Positions 43,049 through 54,124 of a DNA stretch of 64,000 nt are shown piece after piece (positions within the stretch are counted from its first letter, which is position 1; every line of letters begins with the position of its first letter). A model generated the notes under the pieces. It saw nothing but the letters and a program-made list of their open reading frames with translations. It had not been told where the DNA came from and did no database searches. The position numbers and the translations under genes are program-made. Where the stretch lies: contig JBCAQO010000012.1 in NCBI GenBank assembly GCA_039111635.1, positions 1,240,001 through 1,304,000 on the forward strand, given 5' to 3'. The stretch is from Heterobasidion occidentale. Taxonomy: Eukaryota; Basidiomycota; Agaricomycetes; Russulales; Bondarzewiaceae.

Positions 43049-44470
43049 CTTTGCCGTGAATGGATGCAAACACACTCCTCCAAAACTGCCCTTGTGAAAT
43101 ATGCCACAAACAAAACCCCCCTCTCCGCCAGCACCGCCGCACAATTTATCAACACATCCGCGCTCAACAAATGAATCAGCAGAACATGTGTGCAATACCA
43201 ACAACGATTCCCGCAAAGTGAACACGCCAAGAATCTATGATCCTGGGGGAGCTGAATGCAATGCAGGGACATGATCAAGGACACTGACACCAAGCTAACA
43301 AATTGGTAGCTCCAGGTGAGTTTTTTTATGTTCTCTCACTCCAAACACACTCTCTCAACAAAGTGATACATAATATAACATTTACATAGAACCTCTACAT
43401 GACGCCACTTTCCAGGATAGCATATATGCGTCCGACGATGATTCGGACGCGCGCAGTCTGCCTCCACCTCTGACGACATCATTGGCTGAGCCCTCATCAT
43501 CGGGACCATCGAGACTTGTGGAAGACAAACCTGGACAACCCTCAGACAAAAATCTTGCTTCTTCTTCTCGTGCTAGCTCACCGGGATCAGTCGACACTAC
43601 GTGCGCCAATCATTTCAACCCCGGAGGGATCTTTGACACTCCTGCTCCAACCCCGGTATAGTATGACAATGAAGATGCTATGGAAGACCTGTCTGTTATT
43701 AACAAGAACCCGTTCTTTGAGACAAGTGAGGCACTGTTTGACACCCTTGAGGAATCTGGCTCGGGCAACCTGGTATCTGAGGGTACATCCCCCCCAGCTT
43801 TCGACGAGAATCCCCTGATCCGGAATGCCTATGTCTCCGCCTATCTTCTCTCTTTGTGTCATGGTGCCACGCAAGAGACCGTCAAAGCTCATTTAGATGC
43901 TCTTTACGAGTCCTTCGTCGGTTTCAAAAGAAGGACGGGCGTCGAGCTGCGCGGTCTGGACAACATGGCGCGCACACTGCAGACTGCCGAACAACGCTTG
44001 CGCATCGACCCTAACGCGTACATTGTGTACTACTTCCTCTGTACAATCTGCTGGGCTTGGCACCACCCCTCAACCCTCTATGAACTTGCTGCCGACACGT
44101 GTACTAAGCCTGGATGCTCGGGAAGACTCTACAGCGTGAAAAAGCTCACCAACGGTCATATCAAGTGAACCCCACTCAAAGTCCTCCCGACAGTGCCCAT
44201 CATCAGCGGTTCCTGCTTCGACCAGGTAAGTATGAAGAATTCCAGCATTGGGGGATACCGGGGCTCGATGACATTGGCAAAGCGGCACCCTTGGATGCAC
44301 CAAAAGACCCTCTCAATGGGTACAAAGATGTTCACTAGACTATGGGCGACATCACAGATGCTTGGGGGTGGTGTGCTGTTGCTTGGGGTTTGGAGCGCAG
44401 GAAGGTCAGTACCGCAGTATTGTTGTGGGGAGTGGAGGACGTGCTAGTAGAGGAGAAACGGCAGTGATTT
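43049..44470 (+). pseudogene. Tnp2-type (CACTA-like) transposase, degenerate N-terminal part
   Basis: A zinc-finger-like block at about 43075-43160 (CEICHKQNPPLRQHRR) precedes the main frame 43680-44168, which reads NPLIRNAYVSAYLLSLCHGA, LRIDPNAYIVYYFLCTIC, HHPSTLYELAADTCTKPGC and LYSVKKLTNGHIK. Family sequence continues past a TGA at 44166-44168 as TPLKVLPTVPII, then in another frame as FLLRPGKYEEFQHWG and DPLNGYKDVH. This is the N-terminal region that in agaricomycete Tnp2 transposases precedes the DDE core. The core itself is absent, and the stop (CGA to TGA type) and frame change show the copy is dead. Confidence 0.65.
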
Positions 44471-44896
44471 GTGTCGCTGCCGCGCGGTCTTCTTCTCTCC
44501 CTTAACTTAGACTGGTATGTTGGTTCTTATTTTAGCGCCCTGAATTACTTGATTGGTTGCCTTCTAGGTTTTCCCCAACAAAACGCTCGCGTGCCTAGGA
44601 GCGTCTGTCCAGGTTGGTACAGACGCTTCCCAGTTTCCTGATGGATTGTGCAAGACACTGGGTCAGAGGAAGCAGATATTGTATCTATTGACTTGTCTCA
44701 TCCTGGCAGTATCATCACTCGTCATTCATCATTCCTGCCTTCTGGTCTCTACACTAGATTTGGATATCCAGACACTATTTTGTAAATGTTTGCAGATTCG
44801 CCAACGAGCGACATTGCTGCCTTTGGAAACTGGAAAGGCGGTCTACCCAAGCTTGATTCTCTTATTGCCTAAAACACGGTGCATGACGTCATCTGA
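44471..44896. other. Interval between the Tnp2-like remnant and the MYND gene
   Basis: About 430 bp without a supported gene. The promoter of the MYND gene should lie here; no clear motif was seen. Confidence 0.45.
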
Positions 44897-45804
44897 ATGA
44901 TGGCAGATGTCATGGCATCTCCTTCCCTTCAGCAAACGCTAAGAGCAAAACTACAAGAGCAACTAACTATGGCTTCGAGCCAAACCCCCACTAGAAAATG
45001 CACACGATGCGAATCCACGGGGAAGCTTTTCATATGCTCCAGGTGTCAGGCCTGTCAGGACCAGAGCACATGTTACTGTGTAAGAACAACGCGCTCGGCG
45101 CCTCGCACCTCTGATTCTTCTTCCCCAACAGTCTACAGAATGCCAGAAAAGCCACTGGGACGTACATAGATGGAATTGCCGACCGCCCGTCGTGCACGGC
45201 ATCCGGATCACCTGCGACGGCGAGCGCCACGGCTCGCCGTTCGAGCCCGTGGTGATCACCCCAAGGCACGAGATCTACGACTACGGCGACGTCTGCCACG
45301 TCTCCAAAGTCGTCAAGTTGTCTATCGTTATGTACCGGCACCTGAAGGTGGACCCGTTCGAGATTGAGCGCACCGCGGCGCTCGACAACCAGATCGCGAC
45401 GTACCTCATGATTGACGTCGATTCGGGCTTTGCCCCGGCGTTGTGAGTGACATCCTTAGCATCATACCATACTTAGCAGGTACATGGCATGTATGATTTT
45501 CCAATTGGCAGCAGTGCGTGGGGACGGTAAGTTTCAGCATAGATGGTTCGCTCAAAATCAGCATCAGTGACATTTAGAACAGGTAACGGTGATGCGCAAG
45601 GACTTCAAGCCCCTGACGGCCCAAGCCATAGAGACCATCTGGATGTATCACTCCCATGTACTTGATAACTTCGGCGAGACTCCTGGCAAACCAAGGAAGT
45701 TTATCACGCCTGCCGGGTTTCGCAGATATTGTGAGGAGTACAAAGAGGAGGTCAATGGGTATGGAACGCGAGATGATTTTCAAGATGTCGTGTTGCCCTC
45801 CTGA
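44897..45804 (+). CDS. MYND-type zinc finger protein, 255 residues
   Basis: Four exons join in phase: 44897-45079, 45132-45442, 45480-45526 and 45578-45804. The MYND finger at residues about 36-78 has the pattern C-x2-C (CTRCESTGK), C-x2-C (CSRC), a YC, STEC, and the final H-x3-C pair (SHWDVHRWNC). An extra Cys-containing insertion (ACQDQST) lies between the second and third pairs. MYND fingers bind short Pro-rich peptides. The rest (HEIYDYGDVCHVSKVVKLS, RKFITPAGFRRYCEEY) is of unknown function but is found behind MYND domains in mushroom proteins. Several ATGs crowd the start; 44897 is the most upstream in frame. The neighbours are transposon-derived, so copy number may be high. Confidence 0.75.
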
Positions 45805-46236
45805 ACGCATACAAGTTCATGTCCGGAGACAGTGCGTTGGGGCAACCGCAATGACTGTGGATGAGTTGGATATGATAGCAACATCTTGCTTCAACTGGAG
45901 ATGTAACTTCTAATGCGGCATGCTCATCTAAAATTAGCTTGCCGTCCAGAGCTTAATTAGCAAACGAGTGTGTCATTCCAAACGACAGGTATAGATATCA
46001 CCGCATGGTATCTGCAATTCGCCACAGAAGAAGGAAAATCTGGATGAGCGGAACAAGACTAAACAAGAGACGGACCAAAAGTGGTCATCTTAGGGATGAG
46101 GGCAACCACCAAAGTGTCACTTGTCAAAAAAGAGTATAAAAAAGATTATCACTTTAACCAAGACGCAACCAGTCCGGTCGGAAACGAGACCCACGCCCAG
46201 GTCAGACCGGGCTACACCGCCGATGCCCGAATACGG
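45805..46236. other. Intergenic region between convergent genes
   Basis: About 430 bp expected to hold the 3' UTRs of the MYND gene and the GPI-anchored gene. No other feature seen. Confidence 0.45.
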
Positions 46237-47102
46237 TCAGAAAAGCCCGAACGCCGCGCCGACAAGAGCGAGGACACCCGCGCCGACAGACGCGCGCAGG
46301 CCTTCAGCCCCACTTGAGGGCTGCGAAGAGGATGCTGAGGAGGTGCCAGACGCGGTGGAGCCTGAAGCGGAGCCTGAGGCAGTCGCCGAAGCGGATGCGG
46401 AGGCTCCGCTGTCCGACGGAGTCGCGGAGGCAGGCGGGTAGGATGCACCGAGCGCCTTCACTTCGAAAAGCTGTGAGGTGGCGTAGACCTGGTGGACAGC
46501 GTAATGGAAGCCGGAGGAGCACGCAGAGAGAGTCTAAGAATAGACGTCGGGAAGAGAAGAGCGAAGCGACGCACGTGGGTCTGGTTGACTATGTCAGCGA
46601 GGATGATAGTATAGTTCGTGGCAGGAATGAGGTTGGTCTGCTGCTGAGTGATGGTGTGCGAGCAGTCGGCATTGTTCACCGTCGAGATGATCGCACTTGG
46701 AGCGACCAGGATGTCAACGTTAGTGTTCGCGAGGCTGCACTCATATATGAGATTTCAACGGTAGTGGAAAAGAAAAAGATGACACGTGCAGGACTTGGAA
46801 CGACATGGCGGGAGGGTTGTCGGTACAAGACCACACGAGAGTGTTCTGTGACTGGGCAACTGTCGAGTCAGCGAGTGTGGATTGGATCGAGGATTGCAGG
46901 AAGTCAGGCCGTGGGCATGACGGTAGCGCACAAGCAGACAAAGCGAAAGACGTGTGATGTCAAAGACTGATTTGGATGGGACACCAGACGACTCACCCCA
47001 CCACAAATTAGGCCCACCAGGGCTGAGAACAGAGAACTCGGCGGCGACAGAGCCGACGAGCGCGCTGAGGGCGGCAAAAGATGCAACGCGACTGAAAAAC
47101 AT
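46237..47102 (-). CDS. GPI-anchored Ser-rich wall protein with Kre9/Knh1-like N-terminal domain
   Basis: Exons: 47102-46997, 46859-46790, 46734-46575 and 46488-46237, giving 195 residues. A signal peptide (MFFSRVASFAALSALVGSVA) is followed by the Kre9/Knh1-like beta-sandwich (FSVLSPGGPNLWWVAQSQN, LVWSCTDNPP, TNVDILVAP, PATNYTIILADIVN, VYATSQLFEVK). A Ser/Ala/Thr linker of about 45 residues and a hydrophobic GPI-attachment tail (VGAGVLALVGAAFGLF) complete it. It would be exported and attached to membrane or wall glucan. The second intron works in phase only with a GC donor (GCACGT at 46789); the others are GT-AG. Transcription is convergent with the MYND gene. Confidence 0.85.
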
Positions 47103-47339
47103 AGTTTTGCAGAAATCTTGTCGTCGAGTAGACAAGGAAGACGGTGGTGAGCTGGCTGGACGGGCTCGGGCGTGTGAGGGAGGGGTCGGAAGACTCGAGG
47201 GAGCCTGAGAACAGGAGTTCCGCATCGGGAAAATTACTTGGTACTGATTTTCCCTGTCGGAGTTGGTCAAGTGGTGACATATAGTCACGGCTTGGAAAGC
47301 CTTTTTCTACCTTTGTATAGTCTGATCAAGTATTCACCA

Positions 47340-47630
47340 GAAATTTACAAAAAGAGAAGCAAGATAAGACTGAAATAGATTCTGCAATCCATGACCAGAA
47401 AGATGAATTATAGCCGAAATCTTACCAGGCATTGTCATATGTTCAAATAGCGATAACGACTGAGCGTGATCTTGAAATCCATGACCAGAAAGATGAATTA
47501 TAGTCGAAATCTTACCAGGCATTGTCAGATGTTCAAATAGCAATGACAACCGAGCATGATCTTGCAGTCCATGACCAGAAGCATGAATTATAGGTGAATT
47601 TTTACCAGGCATTGTCATATGTCAACGCAT
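47340..47630. repeat. 90-bp tandem repeat, about 2.8 copies
   Basis: Units beginning atccatgaccagaaa start at about 47387, 47477 and 47567, an exact 90-bp spacing with more than 85 percent identity by eye. The period is a multiple of three, and one minus-strand frame stays open through all units, but there is no start context or family signature. It is most simply a minisatellite. Confidence 0.75.
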
Positions 47631-47728
47631 GATCAAGAAATAGTTAGTGTACAGCGCATGACCAAGAAGTAAATAGAGTACAACGACAATCAGATTGTAG
47701 GGACGACTTGGATGGGAAGACGTGACAT

Positions 47729-48291
47729 TTAGGCGTTCTTTTCAACGAAGACGATTGGCACCCAGAGACCACGATCGTTGGGGATATGCAAGGATGCCCA
47801 TCGATCCTTTCCCCCTTTCCTGATGCGCAAACGCCGTCCGTCCTTCGCGTATACGCGCACCTGGACGTGTTCTACTTCATCGTCCGACGTATGCATAGTG
47901 GACCTAAGGAGAGAGCACTATGAAAGAGAATCAAACAGCGAGTGAAATCCAAACTCACCGAATGCACACGGCTCCTACATCGCGTAGGGCTTCGGGCCCA
48001 GCGTGGCGGAGAAACTCTCGGACAAGTGACTCTACCCTTGACTTCTCCTCCGCGTTCGCGCTATAGTGTTCCGAAAACGCCCACGAGACTGTCGGTTCCG
48101 ATGCACGCTCTTTCCGCAGCGTCAGCACGCGCCTAGTACCAGCGGTTTCACTCCCATGGTCCAGTGAAAACGAGAGATGCTCACCTCGAGCGAGTGTTTC
48201 TAACAAGCGTGATCGTTAGCGACGCTAGCGCAGAACACAGCGTGCTGTGTGCTCACCTTGTCCCCCTCCTTCCCTTATGATAGCGTGTCAT
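47729..48291 (-). CDS. Hypothetical protein, 132 residues, with a 15-nt exon
   Basis: Family not recognised. Four exons give a continuous frame: 48291-48257 (ATG start, MTRYHKGRRGT), a 15-nt exon 48199-48185, 48132-47959 (RRVLTLRKERAS, SWAFSEHYSANAEEKS, FLRHAGPEAL) and 47903-47729 (HVQVRVYAKDGRRLRIRKGG, LHIPNDRGLWVPIVFVEKNA, TAA). Every junction has GTGAG/AG ends and correct phase. The protein is small and basic at the start, with a beta-rich second half, and no signal peptide. Splicing in the microexon removes a competing frame, which is why I prefer it over reading straight through. Confidence 0.55.
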
Positions 48292-49099
48292 GTTGATTCT
48301 GTGATTGACCGTGTTCAGAGGGTGTAGTAGTTGAGGATGTTTGTTGATGGAAGCTCTTGACAGAGTGCAGGTTGCGTGCAAACGTTTGCACGTTCAGAGT
48401 TTAACGGTGGTGTTCGTTTGTACGCGCTTCTTTGATTTTCTCGCGACAGACAATGCAATTAGGGATATATCCCACACCGCTCGCGGTCTGCAAGACATCT
48501 ATCAGAGTGATCAGTAAGTCACGACGCACGCTAATGGCTTATACTGTACAAATAAAAATCAGTAACGGCAACGCTCTGTACAGAACGCACGATACACAGT
48601 GAAGACTCGTAACAATGTCCCATTTTGACAGATAAAGATTCTAATGTCGCCAGTGCATCCGTATCTGTGAAGAATTCCTGATGACCTAGCGATTAGAGGT
48701 TTTAGATGAATATTTCGTAAGCGTTATGTGTCGCGTGACCAGGAAACGCGTCGTAACGCACCTGTCACATCGCGGCCGTAGTCACGTCACTCGCATACGC
48801 TCGACACGCGCGCCCGTCCTCGCTGCGGCCACAGTCCGCACGTCATTCCTCGGCCGCCCTGCTCCCCGCTCCCTCGTCGAATCCCTCCGCAAGTCCCAGG
48901 AGCGCGGCTGACTCGCTCACACTCGGATGAGAGGCTCCTGCATCCGTCCTCAGGTCGTTCCTGGGCCTCTCTGCTCCCCGCTCCCTCGTCGGCCCCCATT
49001 CCAGTAGAATCATGCCAGGGGTGTGGGGTGTTACTTTCCCAGCCCTCCCTGATTAAGAGATGTACGTAGATGTGATTATCGAAGAATCGTGCAATAGAA
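48292..49099. other. Interval between a hypothetical gene and the Plavaka-like transposase
   Basis: No gene supported. A near-duplicated stretch around CTGCTCCCCGCTCCCTCGTCG occurs at about 48858 and 48979, a short direct repeat. The far end of the transposon may lie here, but I could not identify a terminal inverted repeat. Confidence 0.4.
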
Positions 49100-52000
49100 T
49101 TATGAAAACACCATGTCCTCGGCATCAAACATCGTTGTGTCCTCATCTACACTTTCCGGATCTTCCATGGATTCCTCTGAATCTGACACATCCTCCCATC
49201 CCTCTGCCTCACGATCTTCCAAGGCCAGCTCTGGGTCTTCTCTCTCCTCCATATCCGTATCCTGAAGATCGGGCACCTGTGTCGTGGGCTCTGGTTCCTC
49301 AAGAAATTCCAAGGGCCCTTGTCGTCCAGAAGGAATGACAGGAGTTGATCGTTCGTGGGCATGAATGTGCCCAATGCCCATACCCCAGTGATAACGCATC
49401 AGAATATCACGATCAGCAAACCTAGACGCGAGACCGTGAGTCGGGCTTTCATATGCCGAGTACGATGTTCACTCACCGATTCACATAGTAAGCCTTCCAG
49501 TCCTGTCCGTCCTTGGCACATCGGGAGAGACCCATCCCATCTGCATGCCGAGGACCTTTTGCGAACGCTGGGATAATGTGACATTCCCGGAGAACGTCTA
49601 CTGGGTCTAAAAATCCAAAGGAATCCTCCCTGTTCAAAGGGGGAAAGCGGAGACAATCTAATTCGCAAGTGTCCCAACCATCGTCCGTCGCAGGCATGGT
49701 CTCATACCATCTGACCCACAAGAAGTCCATACGACGAGGGCAGTAATCCAACATGCCGGAGCCGGTGTAGATAACATTTGCATGGTAAATTCCAAGGACT
49801 TGCGCATACCAAAAATGATGACTTGTTGCATCGGAATCCACGTTAGCCAACACCATGACATTGCTGCGAGAGTGACCTGGATGAATGTTGTCCTGTCCTC
49901 GTTGAACATCGTAAGTCGTGTAATTGAAACGCGCTAACTTGTGCAAATAGAGCTTGTCGTGCTTGAAGAAGATGAGATCGCAGTCGTCCCGCTTTGTAGG
50001 GTCCCGGACTGGAATTTCAGTCCTCAAATACTCAGGAAGCGTAGCGGCTTCGACCTGTAACACACAGTTTTGTATGCGCGGAAGAAGATGAGCCCTGAGC
50101 TTGGACAAGAATTCCTGAAGATCATAAGTGTCTGATAGTTTCACATGAGAAAATGATCAACGTACTTTGATGGCGGGATCTCCTGAATTTCGCTGTAAAA
50201 AGAGAGGAAGAACCACAGGGCACTTTTCCGTTTCGCCAATATGATACCGCTGTTTCAAATCCTTCGAGACGGACTCTTGTTTGCTGTGTTTATAGGAAAG
50301 CTGGCGGATGCGAGTCTCACGTCGTTCGATCTGTGTGAGTTGCTTTGTATAATTTTTGCCGCTTGTACGCAAGAAACTACCTTTGGGTCTAAGATGTTCA
50401 CGTTCACCCTGTGAATGTGTCAATATTCGCAGGAAGCACACAGAGAAAAACAGGCACGGACCGATTGAGAAGAATATGAATCTGTTGTCCCAAATGCTAT
50501 AATAGATCGAACATAGTCACCAAGAGAGTGAATCTTGTAAGTTTCCAAATTGAATGACTTGGGCTTTCTGGCTGTATCCGCTGAACTGCTTGCGAGCACA
50601 GATGCAGGACGAGGAAGTTTGGCCATTTTATTTTGCTGGCGTCGTTGTCGAGCAGCGCTCTCTTTTGCGAGCTCCCGAGTATTGAAAGCAGAGCATGTGT
50701 TGTCGACAAATTCTCGAAGACGCTCTCCCAAAACAGCGGTCAGCGTAGCTAAAAGGGAAAGGGTGTGATCGGTGTGCATTCGAAGTTTTGCCAGTCCATG
50801 CCAGTGAGTCAGTACAAACAAGAGCTGCAAGATCTGGTGATTGTGCGGTTCAGGCAGGAGTCCTTCGAAGACGGGGATTGAACACTGCAGCAGATCTCAG
50901 AACGAAAACACCAGTCAAGGAGAACTGATCCTACCTGTAGAAGGTCTTCATAGTCTCGGGCAGCCATCCTCTTCAATTCGGAAGCATTTCTAGATATACG
51001 TTTGATCGCATCTCTACCGAACGAAGGTACCTGTCGGTACCTGACAGAAGATTGAGCCACCTGGTCGTTGACGACAAGACTCTGCATACCTTCGGTCTAA
51101 GATGTGCTTTAGCCCTTCGTCCTCGCAATCGAGGATGCGGAGAAGGTGTATAAACAATGACTTCCACACGCCAAGCTCAATTTCGTGCAAGAGATCGACA
51201 ACAAACATGTCAAACATGTTGAAACCAAGCGGTGCCAGTCTTTCCGAGAATGCATTCTAGATGAATGTTTAGCTTACTTGGATGTTCACGCCATAGAGCG
51301 AGAAACTTACTGTTGTTGGGACCAAAGATTCTGGCTTCAACAGCTTTTCTACGGCAGAACTGTTTACTGCAAAATTTTTGTGATAGATTATTTCCCGAGC
51401 AAGCGACACAACAACCCGACGGTGTTGGTCATCCATGCGAGCCAGTGACACCCGTTGTGCCATATCCTGAGGCATACCGATGTTATGCACCCGGGATAGA
51501 GGAATCAGGCAACGTGGGCAAGGACAACCACCGAGATTTCGTATGCTGGCGAGAATGATCCTGGGACACATGATTGAGTGATGGGGTACTCCGTGATATC
51601 AAAAAGGGGAAAAACAGACTTTTCAGGATAGTCAGCAGAGTAAGTGAATATTCGAGGATAGAACCGTCGTTTGACTCCATCACAACACTCAATGACAATG
51701 CCGTGCGCATAGGCATGCAGAAATTCGTCGTCAAGGAGTAGCCTCCATTGGGCCTGTAACATATCGCGCTGACAATGGGCCATGAAAGCGCTGTTGGGTC
51801 CCTTTCCTCCAATTCTTTCGGCAGCAAAATCCTTGAAAGCGTCCGGGAGCTATTTCGTTTCGTCAGTGTCGTTCGTCTGTAGAATGGAAGCGATTTACCT
51901 TTTCGAAGTAAGCTATATGAGTGAAGGAACGACAAGATGGTTTACACCGGCGATACTTCGATTCATTGCCAAGTGCAAGATAGGCAGGCCACAGTTTGGC

Positions 52001-53311
52001 ATCGCCGAAGGTCGAAAGATGAGTGCCGTCTGATGCAAACATCAGCGCGGCGACAACTCTTTCAAGGCTACACCCTGGTTCTCCTGGACTTTCCTGCAGA
52101 GCGTTGTGTGCATCCAAAAAAGCCTCTGATGTATAGGCTTCTCCGTGGACTTGTACTGCCTCTGGAGCACTACCAGGTTGGCATAGCAGTTTATATGGCT
52201 CGAGATGTAAGTGGGGAAAGGTTGTCGGGTTGGTGATCTTTTCCTTAATCACAGACACTAACCGTCGATGATGGAAACTTGTGACGACATAATCCTGCGC
52301 CCCTGGTTGAAGACATTTCTTGTGGAACGGGATAGATATCTTGACGGTGTCGTGTATCCACCCATCCTCCTCTTGTTCGTCCTCCCAATTATCCTCATCC
52401 TGACCAGCCAGCTTGCGATCAATACTGCTCCATGGCGTTTTTCTGACGTCCTCCGGGCGAAAATCGGTACTGCCGACGATGTCGATGAGATTTTTGAAAC
52501 TCGATTGAGATTTTCGTACTCCATCGTTCCAGTACCATTCACCGAGAAGAAATGACGAGCGATTGGGATAAGGATAGAATGACGGCGCAGAAGAAGACTC
52601 AGGGAGGGCATTCGAGTCATCCTGCGTTGACAAAGCAGGCTTTTCAGCGACTCGTTCGGGATCGTGTGCTGGAAAGTCAGTGGCATGATACTGACGAAAC
52701 AACCCAAAAATGTTTCGGGGAGACTTCAAGATCTGTCGCAAAGACTTTTGAATCACCTGAGGTGGATCGGAAGAGAGGGCTACGGTGGGAGGCGACTGCA
52801 TCGGAGTTATAGACGCGGAAGAAGATGGCTCTGATAGCGACTGCAACTGAACGGGTAAAGCTGCCGGGGGCTGAGGCAACATGTCACGATAACGTTTAGG
52901 AAGCCTGGTATTTGCTCTACGAGGCCTGCGTTCTGCCAGAGAAAGGTTTGGGTCATCTTGATTTGCGGAGGACGACTGTGGAATAGACTGAAAACCTTAA
53001 GATACAGATGAGGGCGAAACTTTGAGATGTAAACTCACCTGTTGTACAGCTGGTGTAGGGACCTCTGCGATCGACAATGCTGGCTCCAAGACCTCCGCGA
53101 CCAACGGTGCTGTCTCCAAAACTGCTCTGGATCCATCAGCATCCGTTCGACGACGTTTCTTCGCAGCCCACACTTCTTTGGCTTTTGCTAGCGCCTCAGA
53201 AAACCTTTTCTTGGTTTTCTGACATGTGCGCCTGTGGTAAGTGAGCGCCGATGGCAGCGAGAATGACCTTCCGCAAACACAAGACTCGCTGAAAGCCGGC
53301 GGCAATTCCAT
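49100..53311 (-). CDS. Plavaka-type DNA transposase (basidiomycete CACTA-related superfamily)
   Basis: Large multi-exon transposase on the minus strand. The ATG at 53311 (MELPPAF) leads to a Cys-His finger (CVCGRSFSLPSALTYHRRTC). Further blocks in order: WYWNDGVRKSQSSFKNLI, YTSEAFLDAHNAL, ALMFASDGTHLSTFGDAKLW with YLALGNESKYRRCKPS and AYFEKLPDAF (52.0 kb), ECCDGVKRRFYPRIFTYSAD (about 51.7 kb), ASIRNLGGCPCPRCLIP, FMFVVDLLHEIELGVWKS-like (51.2 kb), LTHWHGLAKLRMHT (50.8 kb), QVEAATLPEYLRTEIPVRDP and MDFLWVRWYE (about 50.0-49.7 kb), DVLRECHIIPAF, and an acidic C-terminus ending at 49100. DDE-type acids are plausibly the D of SDGTH, the D of YSADYP and an acid of DLLHE. No internal stop was found beyond what introns explain, so it may be recently active. 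Confidence 0.75.
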
Positions 53312-54124
53312 GAAAATCGTGTGGCCAGAGGAGGTCGAATGATACAAGCGCGGGTGGGGACTTTCAGCGCAAGCGATGGTCTGTCAGCTTATATGTAGAA
53401 AGACATGACTCGCTCGCTCGCTAAGATGTGTTTTGCCGATCGGATCTCAAATCGTTATGCGCTGTAGTGAAGTAGAATAGCTTCTATGAGGAGAAGACTA
53501 CTCAGAAACCCAAGACCAGAAAGTGCTCATCACATTTTTACGGTCAACCGTCTTGTACCACAAAACCCTCTAACATCCGAACCACCGATGAGTGCCTGGA
53601 GAGGCTCCAAACGCCGTTGAGACAGAGACAGTCTAACACCCTGCAATGAGCAAGGAGCCAGCTGCTGATGACCAAACAATGCCTGCAATGAGCAAGCGCC
53701 GTTCGGAGATGACATGGAAGAGGTGCCATGGAAGAGGTGCCATCCTTGGGGAGTATACAGTTAAATGAAGCAAAGATGGGCCAGCGATGGGTGAAGAGTT
53801 GGAAAGGGGAGTTGTAGCCGTCACGTGTGACGGATTCTGCCGGCACGAGCTCCATCGGAGTTGCAACCGATTTCTTTGTAGCGGCCAGGCTCATTTTAGT
53901 GTTTCTACCCACCAATTGTTGCACATACAGTACCTATCTTAGCTTCTTGGAATACAACCTGTCATTTTTTCGTATTTTTAAAATCAAGAGAAAGCGATGC
54001 TGAGGCACTGCTGAGTCTGTCTGAACACTGGCGATTGACCGAGATAGTCCAGGATAGTCCCTGATCAATCTTCCGCGTCTCTTCCGGATGCAATCGACGT
54101 ATATATTAGTAAGTGAAGGTCAAT
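53312..54124. other. Interval with the left doubled 15-bp motif
   Basis: No gene supported. CCTGCAATGAGCAAG occurs at 53640-53654 and 53682-53696, the same 15-mer as at 59643 and 59689. The 5' region of the deaminase gene must be here. A 13-bp direct repeat (GGAAGAGGTGCCA) occurs at about 53717 and 53731. Confidence 0.6.
53640..53696 (+). repeat. Doubled 15-bp motif, left copy
   Basis: Two exact CCTGCAATGAGCAAG units 42 bp apart, in the same orientation. The first is extended to CCCTGCAATGAGCAAGGA and the second to CCTGCAATGAGCAAGCG, exactly as in the right pair at 59643-59703. Confidence 0.85.
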
